Positions 1 to 6,996 of a stretch of DNA of 10,340 bases are shown here, piece by piece. The position numbers were made by a program, and so were the translations under genes. The notes under the pieces are model-generated. The model was not told the DNA's origin, ran no database searches, and was given only the letters and a program-made list of their open reading frames with translations. The DNA is from Deltaproteobacteria bacterium (lineage in GTDB: Bacteria > Desulfobacterota > Dissulfuribacteria > Dissulfuribacterales > UBA3076): contig JAGGRV010000122.1 of NCBI GenBank assembly GCA_021159445.1, positions 1-10,340 on the forward strand, given 5' to 3'. Numbering within the stretch: position 1 is the first letter of the stretch; each line of letters starts with the position of its first letter.

Positions 1-2
1 AC

Positions 3-1781
3 AAGCAGAAGCCTGTAGGCAATCTCGTTTATCCGACCCGCTGGCAGCGGTTGGTGAGACTTGTCCGTCCGTATGTTCCACGCGTAATCCTGGCTACACT
101 ATTCAGTCTTATCGTCTCGGGAATAAATGGGGCAATAGCCTGGCTCGTAAAGCCGGCAATGGACAAGATTTTTGTCGAAGGGAATTACAAATATATATAT
201 CTGCTACCTTTTGGGATTATTATTCTCTATATCCTCCGTGGTGCATGTAATTTTCTCCAATCATACCTTATGCGTACCGCCGGCATGAAACTGGTTCGTG
301 ATCTGAGGAACCGGTTTTTTTCTCACCTGATTCGTCTGCCGGTTTCTGTTATATCCCGTTCCACCAGTGGGGATATGCTCTCAGGGCTCATGAATGACGT
401 GGGGGCACTGAGCAATATCCTGTCTCAGAGCCTGAGGACGTTACTGCTCCAGGTGCCTTCTGTGATAGTTCTTATGGGAGTGGCCGTTTACCGGAGGTGG
501 GACCTGGCACTGCTGAGCTTTATTCTTCTTCCCTTTATTGCTCTTGGTACCCGTTTTCTCTCCCGCCTGGTACGAAGACGCAGGAAGAGGGTCCAGGAGT
601 ATCTGGCTATTTTGACGCACCGTGTAAGTGAGGCCCTACAGGGCTTCAAGGTAGTGAAGATATTCGGCATGGAGGAGGTCAAGGATGGTCAATTTGTAAA
701 GGAAAATCAGACTACCTATCGCCAGATGGCCAAAGTCATCCGCCTCAAAGAAGGGACAAAGTTCCTGATTGAGGTCCTTTCCGGTCTCGCTGTTGCGGCG
801 ATTCTGGGCTATGGCGGCAGCCTTGTTGCCGGTGGAGAGATGACCCCCGGGGATTTCTTCTCTATCCTTACGGCCATAGTCATGGCCTTCGCGCCCCTAA
901 AAAAACTGGGCGGGGCCTATGCCCAACTCCAGGAAACCCTCGGTGTATTTGAAAGGGTGGACCATTTCCTTAACCAGCAACAGGAGGAAAGCCAGGGACA
1001 GGCCCTTGATGGACTGCGTGGGGGAATCAGGTATGAAAAGGCCTCTTTTTCCTATCCCGGGACTTATACGCAGGTTTTACAGGAAATAGATATCACTATA
1101 CCTGCGGGGAAGATATTTGCTATTGTCGGACCTAGCGGAGCAGGTAAGAGCACCCTGGTTGACCTGATCCCAAGGTTCTACAATCCCACTTCCGGAACGA
1201 TACTCTGGGACGGGATAGATCTCCGCAAGATCTCCCTCGCGGACTTGAGAAACCAGATGGCCATAGTTACCCAGGACGTTGTTCTGTTCAGCGATACAAT
1301 ATACGAGAATATTGCAGCAGCCCTGTCTGGAGGAGCCACTATAGAAGACGTGGAGAAGGCGGCAAAGGTTTCCCAGGCCCACGACTTTATTGTCGCACTT
1401 CCTCAGGGCTATGATACAGTATTGGATGAAAGGGGACTCAATCTGTCAGGGGGTCAGCGCCAGAGGATAGCCCTGGCAAGGGCGGTGCTCAGGAATCCTC
1501 CTTTGCTTATATTGGATGAAGCCACAAGCGCCCTTGACAGTATCTCTGAAAAGGCGATCCGGAAGGCCCTTGATGAGGTAATGAAAGGCAGGACAACCAT
1601 AGTGATTGCCCACAGGCTCTCTACTATTATCCATGCAGACCAGGTCATTGTTATCGACCATGGTCGCATAGTAGACCGCGGGACCCATGAAGAATTAATA
1701 GGGAGCAGTGCCATCTACCAGGAGCTGTATCAGACCTGGGCCGGCAGTGATGAGAAGATTGTTAATAGGATGGAACGTTGA
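3..1781 (+). CDS. msbA: Lipid A / lipid-core ABC exporter, MsbA family (5' end probably outside the window)
   Basis: This is a half-transporter that as a homodimer flips lipid A-core from the inner to the outer leaflet of the inner membrane using ATP. Numbering from the TTG at 51, residues ~10-300 are the transmembrane domain with several hydrophobic segments (about 12-35, 47-65, 130-165, 240-285). The nucleotide-binding domain follows: Walker A GPSGAGKST at 360-368, Q-loop Gln408, signature LSGGQ at 465-469, Walker B LLILDE at 485-490, SALD D-loop and His521. All ATPase motifs are intact. The length of 576 residues matches MsbA (E. coli about 582). The frame is open back to base 3, with no stop and no ATG/GTG/TTG between 3 and 50. 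The residues read there (ending RWQRLVRLVRPYV) look like the family's elbow helix, and no ribosome-binding site precedes 51, so the true start is probably upstream. The assignment to MsbA over a generic exporter rests on the N-terminal style and the LPS neighbours. Confidence 0.9.
   Translation, partial: KQKPVGNLVYPTRWQRLVRLVRPYVPRVILATLFSLIVSGINGAIAWLVKPAMDKIFVEGNYKYIYLLPFGIIILYILRGACNFLQSYLMRTAGMKLVRDLRNRFFSHLIRLPVSVISRSTSGDMLSGLMNDVGALSNILSQSLRTLLLQVPSVIVLMGVAVYRRWDLALLSFILLPFIALGTRFLSRLVRRRRKRVQEYLAILTHRVSEALQGFKVVKIFGMEEVKDGQFVKENQTTYRQMAKVIRLKEGTKFLIEVLSGLAVAAILGYGGSLVAGGEMTPGDFFSILTAIVMAFAPLKKLGGAYAQLQETLGVFERVDHFLNQQQEESQGQALDGLRGGIRYEKASFSYPGTYTQVLQEIDITIPAGKIFAIVGPSGAGKSTLVDLIPRFYNPTSGTILWDGIDLRKISLADLRNQMAIVTQDVVLFSDTIYENIAAALSGGATIEDVEKAAKVSQAHDFIVALPQGYDTVLDERGLNLSGGQRQRIALARAVLRNPPLLILDEATSALDSISEKAIRKALDEVMKGRTTIVIAHRLSTIIHADQVIVIDHGRIVDRGTHEELIGSSAIYQELYQTWAGSDEKIVNRMER
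1767..1781 (+). promoter_or_regulatory. Coupled stop/start (TTGA) with ribosome-binding site
   Basis: AGGA at 1767-1770, a 7-base spacer, then TTG at 1778-1780 overlapping the TGA stop (1779-1781) of the exporter gene. This arrangement decides the start of the WaaG-like gene: the ATG at 1770 is in the exporter's frame and reaches the stop after three codons. It suggests that the second gene is translated by re-initiation. Confidence 0.65.
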
Positions 1782-2902
1782 GAATAGCTGTAGTACGGAG
1801 AGAGTGCGGACTGGGGCTTGGAGGTGCGGAAGCTTACTGTGCTAATGTGTGTACCTGGTTGACAAAGATGGGCCACAGCGTGACAGTAGTGGCGGACAAG
1901 TCTTTTTTGCCGGGGCTGCCGTTCTCCAGGGCCCCTGTGTGGGGAAGGGGGAGCATTCTTAAGAATTTGAGTTTTTTTTTGAATGCCGGCCAAGTCCTTA
2001 AAGCAGGCGATTTTGAAGTGAGTTATGGTCTTTCAAGAGTGGCCCCGGTAGATGTCCTTAGAATATCAGATCCGTTGCATGCCGCATGGCTGGACCTGGG
2101 TTATCAGAGAGACACTAAGTTCAGACGCCTAAGGCCCAGGCACAGGTTGCTTCTCTGGATGGAGGCCAAGGCAATCAAAGAGGCCAAGGCCATCGTAACT
2201 AATTCCCGGTTAGTAAAAAACCAGGTGCAACATTACTACAGCAGAGGTGCTGAGAAAGTCACGGTTATTTACAATGGAGTAGATCTTAAGCGGTTTCGCC
2301 CGATGACTCAAGAGGATCGGGTTTTAGCAAAAAAATCAATGGGCATTTCAGAGGATGCCACAGTCTTTGTTTTTGCAGGCTCTGATCTGCGCCGTAAGGG
2401 TCTGAGCCAACTTTTGTCCGCTCTTGCCAAGTTCAGAGAACAGCCTTTTATATTGCTGGTGGCAGGGTCGATGGGGAACAGGGACCTGAAGAAAAGAATA
2501 GAAGGGATGGGCCTGGGTCAAAATGTCAAGTGGCTGGGATATGTGAAAGATATGGAACGAGTATATGCCCTGGCAGACCTCTTTGTACTCCCTACCCATT
2601 ACGACCCATTCGCCAATACCACCCTTGAGGCCATGGCCTGCGGGACCCCTGCTCTCACTACCAGGCAAAATGGAGCCGCGGAAGTAGTTGAACAAGTCGC
2701 CCACTGGCTTGTGGTGGAAAGGCCTTGCCATAGAAATATAACTGAGGCACTTGAGGCATTTACAACACTTCCTTCGCAAGAAAGAAGACTGTTAGGTGAA
2801 AAGGCACTTCGTGTAGCTCAAAAGCTTACATGGCAGAGGCATACAGAAGAACTCATCACTATGTTGGTCCAGCGTTTTAGCCCTATAACGACAATTACAT
2901 AG
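1778..2902 (+). CDS. GT4-family glycosyltransferase, WaaG (LPS core glucosyltransferase I)-like
   Basis: A 374-residue retaining glycosyltransferase with the GT-B fold, likely acting at the cytoplasmic face on an LPS core acceptor with a nucleotide-sugar donor. The N-terminal domain has the glycine-rich acceptor loop GLGLGGAE at 11-18. The C-terminal domain has GSDLRRKG at 201-208, which is close to the GSDFGRKG stretch of E. coli WaaG, then ADLFVLP at 266-272 and YDPFANTTLEAMACG at 275-289. The usual E-x7-E motif is here D276-x7-E284, as in other proteins of this WaaG-like group. The start is a TTG whose last two bases belong to the stop of the exporter gene (TTGA overlap, 1778-1781); an AGGA at 1767-1770 lies 7 bases upstream and supports it. 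Translational coupling with the exporter supports a role in LPS core assembly. A T9 run (1972-1980) lies within the gene. The exact sugar cannot be read from sequence. Confidence 0.88.
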   Translation: MRIAVVRRECGLGLGGAEAYCANVCTWLTKMGHSVTVVADKSFLPGLPFSRAPVWGRGSILKNLSFFLNAGQVLKAGDFEVSYGLSRVAPVDVLRISDPLHAAWLDLGYQRDTKFRRLRPRHRLLLWMEAKAIKEAKAIVTNSRLVKNQVQHYYSRGAEKVTVIYNGVDLKRFRPMTQEDRVLAKKSMGISEDATVFVFAGSDLRRKGLSQLLSALAKFREQPFILLVAGSMGNRDLKKRIEGMGLGQNVKWLGYVKDMERVYALADLFVLPTHYDPFANTTLEAMACGTPALTTRQNGAAEVVEQVAHWLVVERPCHRNITEALEAFTTLPSQERRLLGEKALRVAQKLTWQRHTEELITMLVQRFSPITTIT

Positions 2903-2914
2903 TTGATCAACTAT
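2899..2914. repeat. 16-bp perfect palindrome between convergent genes
   Basis: ATAGTTGATCAACTAT is perfectly self-complementary and overlaps the TAG stop of the plus-strand glycosyltransferase. It is the only notable structure in the 31-base gap (2903-2933) between the two converging units. As RNA it could form a 6-bp AT-rich stem with a GATC loop on either strand, but no T-tract follows directly: the nearest T8 run (2937-2944) is over 20 bases away and lies in the opposite gene. A weak bidirectional terminator or a protein-binding site is possible; neither is shown. Confidence 0.4.
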
Positions 2915-2933
2915 AATGCAACGTGCGGTGAGC

Positions 2934-4103
2934 TTATTTTTTTTGAGTTCCCAACTGGATATACATGCCAACCGTTTTTTCAACCATCCTTTCACGGCTG
3001 AATTTTTCAGCTACATGATATTGGGCTTTTTTGCCTATTAATTTCAGCTCTAATCTTTCCATTTTAAGAAAATTGCTTATGGACTTGGCCAGGACTGCGC
3101 TATCGTTTGATGGAACCATTGCCCCAATGGTTTCAGGTGTGTTGAATATGTCTATTATGCCATCTGTCTCTGTTGCAATTACAGGAAGGCCTGCTGACAT
3201 TGCCTCGAGAATTGCCATTGGTAGTCCCTCCCTCCTTGAAGGATGAACAAAACAGTCTAAAGCTCTTAAAACAACAGGTACTTCCTCAGGTTTTTTAGGG
3301 CCGAGGAAAAATACTCTTGATGTGATGTGGAGTTCATCTGCCTCCCTCTTCAGCTCTTTTTCAAGAGGTCCGTCTCCCGCAATGACCAGAAATGCTTCAG
3401 GTGCTGTCTCTGCCACCTGTGCAAAAGCATGTAACAGGACGTTGTGGGCCTTGGCCTTTTTCAGTCTGGCAACTATACCGAACAGGAAACCTTTTTCTGG
3501 AAGATTCAGCCTTTTTCTGGCCTCCTCTTGACCCATGGCAATGTCATAGGCGTTTGTGTCAATCCCATTAAAAATGACTGTTACTTTTGAAGGCGCGAGG
3601 GATGTCGAATTGTAAAGCATGTCATCTTTAACTGAATTGCTTATGCATATTGTCCTGTCAATTTTTTTGCATATTCGGTTGAATACAGCCCTCCTGTGGG
3701 CATTTCGCAGAGTACCCGTGGCCCGTACCGTGTAAAAAAGTGTTGATACGTCAGTGCCCATTATTGCAAGGGAAGCATTCACAAGCGGCCTGTATCTTTG
3801 ACAGTGGACAATGGAAATATGGTTTCTTTTTATGAGATTGCGGAGTTTTAATACAGTAAAAGGATTAAAATGTCTGAACTGTTTTTTTGTAAGCCCGAGC
3901 GAAATAGCAGAAATTCCATTTCCTGTCATCCTGGAATCACAACTGTCTCCGTAAAAATAGCCTATCAAGGGGTTAAAGCCGCTTCTCGCCAGGCCTTCTA
4001 ATACGTAATAGTGTACATGTTTGTCACGTGAAGGATCATCCAACAGGTAAAGGCAATTGATAGGGGCTTTTGAAATTAAGTTTTCAGGCATTTCTTTGAA
4101 CAT
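2934..4103 (-). CDS. GT4-family glycosyltransferase
   Basis: A retaining GT-B glycosyltransferase of family 4, about 389 residues, last gene of the minus-strand operon. The N-terminal Glyco_transf_4-like domain includes IVHCQRYRPLVNA (the position where family members contact the acceptor). The C-terminal Glycos_transf_1 domain contains KVTVIFNGID, GIVARLKKAK, FLVIAGDGPLEKEL, DCFVHPSRREGLPMAILEAM and GLPVIATETDGI. The canonical E-x7-E is present in REGLPMAILE. No signal peptide or membrane segment is seen, so it is cytoplasmic or membrane-peripheral. The start is ambiguous: TTG at 4109, ATG at 4103 and ATG at 4091 are all in frame, none has a good Shine-Dalgarno, and all overlap or touch the end of the upstream membrane-protein gene (stop at 4084). 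I chose 4103 as the longest ATG-initiated form. The position next to a ligase-type protein suggests core or O-antigen sugar addition; the sugar specificity cannot be told. Confidence 0.88.
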   Translation of the reverse strand: MFKEMPENLISKAPINCLYLLDDPSRDKHVHYYVLEGLARSGFNPLIGYFYGDSCDSRMTGNGISAISLGLTKKQFRHFNPFTVLKLRNLIKRNHISIVHCQRYRPLVNASLAIMGTDVSTLFYTVRATGTLRNAHRRAVFNRICKKIDRTICISNSVKDDMLYNSTSLAPSKVTVIFNGIDTNAYDIAMGQEEARKRLNLPEKGFLFGIVARLKKAKAHNVLLHAFAQVAETAPEAFLVIAGDGPLEKELKREADELHITSRVFFLGPKKPEEVPVVLRALDCFVHPSRREGLPMAILEAMSAGLPVIATETDGIIDIFNTPETIGAMVPSNDSAVLAKSISNFLKMERLELKLIGKKAQYHVAEKFSRERMVEKTVGMYIQLGTQKK

Positions 4104-5385
4104 CGGCAAATGCTATGCCAGTCGGAACTGCTGTAAACAGCCAGTATAGCGTTGATGATCCATGTCGAAAACCATCAGTAAACATGTTGGTCCCCCAAAA
4201 CATGATCATGAATAACAGACTGGTAGCCATAATTCCTTTGATTTCAGGGTGATCATCATTCTTCCAACAGCCCCACAGCATTCTTGCCTGGATTATTATT
4301 GTAATCAGGAGTGCCAGAGCACCCTGTATTCCTGTCTCAATAGCCAGCTCGAGAAATGCGTTATGACCATGAACTAGTCCAGCTTCTTTTATGATGTCCG
4401 GCATGAGCCGCTTAATATTTCTTCTTCCAAGTCCAGTCCCCGTAAAAGGGTGTTTAAAGACTTCCTTTGTGAAGGTCAGGTAGGTATATATCCTTAAAGG
4501 AATGGAACCTCCTTTATCTTTTGCTTTACGCACTTCTCCTTGAAACATGAGCTTCCAGTCTTCTCTTATGAAATGCTGCGTCTTGTCAGAAATAAATAGC
4601 GCAGAAACAGTAAGGCAGAAAAGCAGAAAAAAAATAGTGAAATATCTCTTGGTTGAGCTGTAAAAAAGAGGTGATGCAGCCATGCCAACAGAGACTGAAA
4701 GGATAGCTCCGCGCCGTGTGGTTGATATCAGCGCAAACAAGTTGACAAGCAAGAGTATCAGGCTTCTGATTTTGTGTTGATGCCTTACCAGATATATGAA
4801 GACCACAGCTACTAGAAGGGCTAAATATATGCTGATGTGTTTGATTCCGTTAAAAAGTGTATTTGCATAAACAAAAATAAAGATTCTGTCTCCAATACTT
4901 GCTGACTCAACATTTATGTCGGTGTCCAGGAACCAGAATTCACCTTGGCTGACAAGCCACTGTGACATGAGTCCCAAGTAAAAGATCAGAAAAACCACAT
5001 TGGCAGCTATCACTATTCCCAGCCAGTTAGTCTTTCTTCCATATTTTTCAGAAAAGAGGAGCAGTGAAATAAACATGCTAAAATTCAGGAAATATTCATA
5101 GCAAAATATCCTGAGAGAATATTTCGGGTCCGGGCTCATAAATATGGATATAAACGCTGTGACGGAAAAAAATCCCAATGCCCAAGAAAGGGGATGACGG
5201 GAAAACTTACGTAAAACAGCGCAGGCTTCACTAAATTTATTTTTGTTGGAACTGGTAATAGCGCTAAAGCATGTAATAATTATGAGAACGGAAAGGACAT
5301 GTCTTGGGGCAGTGCCTCCTATATGAAAGGGAATAATTACCAGAAGAATAAAGAAGATATATTTTAAGAGACGTTCAGCATGCAT
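4084..5385 (-). CDS. O-antigen ligase / Wzy_C-family polytopic membrane protein
   Basis: A 433-residue integral inner-membrane protein with about 10-12 hydrophobic segments (for example 8-24, 29-45, 65-84, 94-112, 119-141, 180-200, 206-221, 226-242, 249-265, 351-368, 385-402). A hydrophilic loop at about 266-340 is probably periplasmic. It carries the family marks: STTRRG at 221-226 (an arginine after a membrane span), GTGLG at 316-320 and HGHNAFLELAIETGIQG at 339-355, matching the H-x-H-N...G-x-x-G signature of the O-antigen ligase domain. Such proteins transfer undecaprenyl-linked glycan to lipid A-core (WaaL) or polymerise O-units (Wzy), and the two cannot be separated by sequence alone. 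The core-building neighbours favour ligase. The ATG at 5385 is preceded at a suitable distance by a purine-rich AAAGAG and overlaps the kinase gene by 11 bases; its 3' end overlaps the next glycosyltransferase gene. Confidence 0.85.
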   Translation of the reverse strand: MHAERLLKYIFFILLVIIPFHIGGTAPRHVLSVLIIITCFSAITSSNKNKFSEACAVLRKFSRHPLSWALGFFSVTAFISIFMSPDPKYSLRIFCYEYFLNFSMFISLLLFSEKYGRKTNWLGIVIAANVVFLIFYLGLMSQWLVSQGEFWFLDTDINVESASIGDRIFIFVYANTLFNGIKHISIYLALLVAVVFIYLVRHQHKIRSLILLLVNLFALISTTRRGAILSVSVGMAASPLFYSSTKRYFTIFFLLFCLTVSALFISDKTQHFIREDWKLMFQGEVRKAKDKGGSIPLRIYTYLTFTKEVFKHPFTGTGLGRRNIKRLMPDIIKEAGLVHGHNAFLELAIETGIQGALALLITIIIQARMLWGCWKNDDHPEIKGIMATSLLFMIMFWGTNMFTDGFRHGSSTLYWLFTAVPTGIAFADVQRNA

Positions 5386-5887
5386 TCCGTTTTCTCTTTA
5401 ATCTGGTTTCTACCCTTTTGCGCAGATTTTTTAATAATATTGTACTTTCTTTTTCCCAAGGAATGTGCAGTCTGATATAGTGTATTAAAAAGTCATGGGT
5501 AATGTGCTTTCTTATTCTCCACATCTCCATGGATGCACACATGTCTGTAATATCAGAAATCCTGTCTCTATCTTTTACTGCCTTTCTGATCCTGGTACTG
5601 TCAAGGTCAAACACAGTAAACCGGTTTTTATCAGCAGGATTAAAACGAAAATTGGTTATTTTGCAATCTCCATGAAAAATTCCCTTTTCATGCATCTGCC
5701 ACAGGAAATATGTCAGATCCTTTATTAGCTTGTCCCCTTGTTTGCGCTGTTTGAGTGTCTTCTTTATAAGGATTGTATTTGAATCTCCTGCATCAATCCA
5801 TGGCGATAGCGTTGCTCCATAGATACTTTTCCAGGGATTCCCTGTGTGGATTGCAATTAGAGGTAACGGTGTTGATATCTGTCGCAA
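5375..5887 (-). CDS. Short WaaP/Kdo-kinase (lipopolysaccharide kinase) family protein lacking the N-terminal lobe
   Basis: A 170-residue protein with the C-terminal part of an LPS-type kinase fold. HGDCKITN at 72-79 is the catalytic loop (H-G-D-x-K-x-x-N: Asp74, Lys76, Asn79), and FDLD at 93-96 is the metal-binding equivalent of DFG. Family members (WaaP, KdkA, InaA-like) phosphorylate heptose or Kdo of the LPS core and are commonly about 210-270 residues. Here the protein begins around ISTPLPLIAI, which corresponds to the middle of the N-lobe, so the glycine-rich loop and the ATP-binding lysine strand are absent. They are not recoverable upstream, because the previous gene ends 15 bases away. 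The start is a TTG 11 bases after AAGGAG. The C-terminus is very basic (KRVETRLKRKRNAC), fitting membrane association. Either this is a decayed or deleted kinase gene that still has an open frame, or a reduced form. Family membership is fairly sure; activity is doubtful. Confidence 0.72.
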   Translation of the reverse strand: MRQISTPLPLIAIHTGNPWKSIYGATLSPWIDAGDSNTILIKKTLKQRKQGDKLIKDLTYFLWQMHEKGIFHGDCKITNFRFNPADKNRFTVFDLDSTRIRKAVKDRDRISDITDMCASMEMWRIRKHITHDFLIHYIRLHIPWEKESTILLKNLRKRVETRLKRKRNAC

Positions 5888-5904
5888 GAGGAGAGTAACT
5901 CCTT
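5887..5904 (-). promoter_or_regulatory. Ribosome-binding site supporting a TTG start for the short kinase
   Basis: On the minus strand AAGGAG (5904-5899) overlaps the TAA stop of the upstream glycosyltransferase and is followed by an 11-base pyrimidine-rich spacer and TTG (5887-5885). No ATG or GTG lies at a better distance in this frame. The spacing is a little long, so initiation may be weak. Confidence 0.45.
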
Positions 5905-6982
5905 ATAATACTCCCAATGATGCTGCAAAAGTAAGTATCTTTTCGGCCCTTGTATCCCATGAATACTCTTTAGCCTTTCCCCAGGCAGCCATGGAAAGGG
6001 TGGCCTCAAGGCCAGTGTCGTTTACCAGTGTCAGTACGGCCTTTGCAAGGTCTTCAGGGCTATCAGGGGTGAAAAATACACACTCCTTTTCTGAGGCTAT
6101 TTCTCGAATACTGGGAAGGTTTGAGGCTACAACAGACACACCGCTTGACATGTATTCCAAAAGTTTGAGGGGAGAGGTGTATAGCCGGCTTGTTATAGAT
6201 TGAGCAGAATTGGGCAGTATGGCAATTCTGGCTTTTTGCAACTCAGTTCTGACAGACTCGTTAGTCATATGACCGAGCAGTCTTACCCTTTGCCTGATTG
6301 ATTCGGGTATTATATCTCTGCCTGTCTCTCCAATTATCACAAGTTCAAGATCAGGTAACATTTTAAGTGCGCTGAAAAGGGTCTCAATTCCTTTCCATTT
6401 ATAATAAGTGGTACCTGCATAGTATATCTGCCTTACAGGTCTGGAGCGATCCTTTTCCGGAAAGTCGTTGTTGCAAAAGGTGCCGCTTGGCACAACAGCA
6501 CAAGGAGGTGTCTTATAGAGTTCCTCCCATCTTCTCTGAAGCCCCTCACTTATGAATATCAATCCCTTGGCATTGTGGGCAATTTGTTCTTCCATTTGAG
6601 AGAGGTCTTTACGGCCCTGATGTTTGTCCTTGAGGATTTCGTGTACCTCAAAGATAACCGCAAGTCCTTTACCGCACAGTTTTGCTGCTAATTTTGGATG
6701 TCTTGAGATAATGATATCAAACCTAACGGTTCTGATTAGCCTGTCTAGCTGCCAATTAAAGACCATGTTTGAGATAATTGGCCCAATATTTCTGTTTATA
6801 CTTTTGATTATTAATTGTTCAGGCCTGGAAATGCCAAGACCGGAAAACATATTGCCCTGTATGTCCGCTGCAATTGTTATCTCAGTTTTCCGGGCCAGTG
6901 CTGCGCATGTTGCAGTGACCTGAACGCTTCTGGCCTTTTGTGATGGCAAAGGTTCCGGATATGCATAGAGGATTTTGGGCAT
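5903..6982 (-). CDS. GT4-family glycosyltransferase
   Basis: A 359-residue GT-B glycosyltransferase. The N-terminal acceptor domain starts MPKILYAYPEPLPSQKARSV, where the K-A-x-S-V-Q stretch resembles the loop used by several GT4 sugar transferases. The middle has FEVHEI at 111-116 and LIFISEGLQ at 141-149. The C-terminal nucleotide-sugar domain contains YYAGTTYYKWKGIETLFSAL at 187-206, LELVIIGE at 212-219 and TSPLKLLEYMSSGVSVVASN at 269-288; the P-x-K-x-x-E-Y-M stretch takes the place of the classic E-x7-E motif. It is soluble with no signal peptide. The start is well supported: ATG at 6982 with AAGGA four bases upstream (6991-6987). It begins 14 bases after the stop of the heptosyltransferase gene and ends 15 bases before the kinase, in the same reading frame as the kinase. 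It likely adds a core or outer sugar; donor and linkage unknown. Confidence 0.87.
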   Translation of the reverse strand: MPKILYAYPEPLPSQKARSVQVTATCAALARKTEITIAADIQGNMFSGLGISRPEQLIIKSINRNIGPIISNMVFNWQLDRLIRTVRFDIIISRHPKLAAKLCGKGLAVIFEVHEILKDKHQGRKDLSQMEEQIAHNAKGLIFISEGLQRRWEELYKTPPCAVVPSGTFCNNDFPEKDRSRPVRQIYYAGTTYYKWKGIETLFSALKMLPDLELVIIGETGRDIIPESIRQRVRLLGHMTNESVRTELQKARIAILPNSAQSITSRLYTSPLKLLEYMSSGVSVVASNLPSIREIASEKECVFFTPDSPEDLAKAVLTLVNDTGLEATLSMAAWGKAKEYSWDTRAEKILTFAASLGVL

Positions 6983-6986
6983 TTTG

Positions 6987-6991
6987 TCCTT
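6987..6991 (-). promoter_or_regulatory. Ribosome-binding site of the GT4 gene starting at 6982
   Basis: AAGGA on the minus strand followed by CAAA and ATG. It is the clearest Shine-Dalgarno in the operon and fixes this start. Confidence 0.6.
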
Positions 6992-6996
6992 ACGTT

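Noticed and set aside
51..53. TTG at 51 as the true start of the MsbA gene
   Set aside because: No Shine-Dalgarno precedes it, the frame is open to the window edge, and the upstream residues look like part of the family N-terminus; kept as partial instead.
1077..1714. Several 80-100-codon minus-strand frames across the exporter gene, and similar plus-strand frames inside the minus operon
   Set aside because: They lie opposite well-supported genes, show no family motif or ribosome-binding site, and are shadow frames.
1972..1980. T9 tract in the WaaG-like gene, and T8 tracts at 2937-2944 and 8821-8828 inside other coding regions, as phase-variation switches
   Set aside because: All frames are intact and the tracts are short, of the kind expected for Phe and Lys codon runs; no repeat variation can be seen from one sequence.
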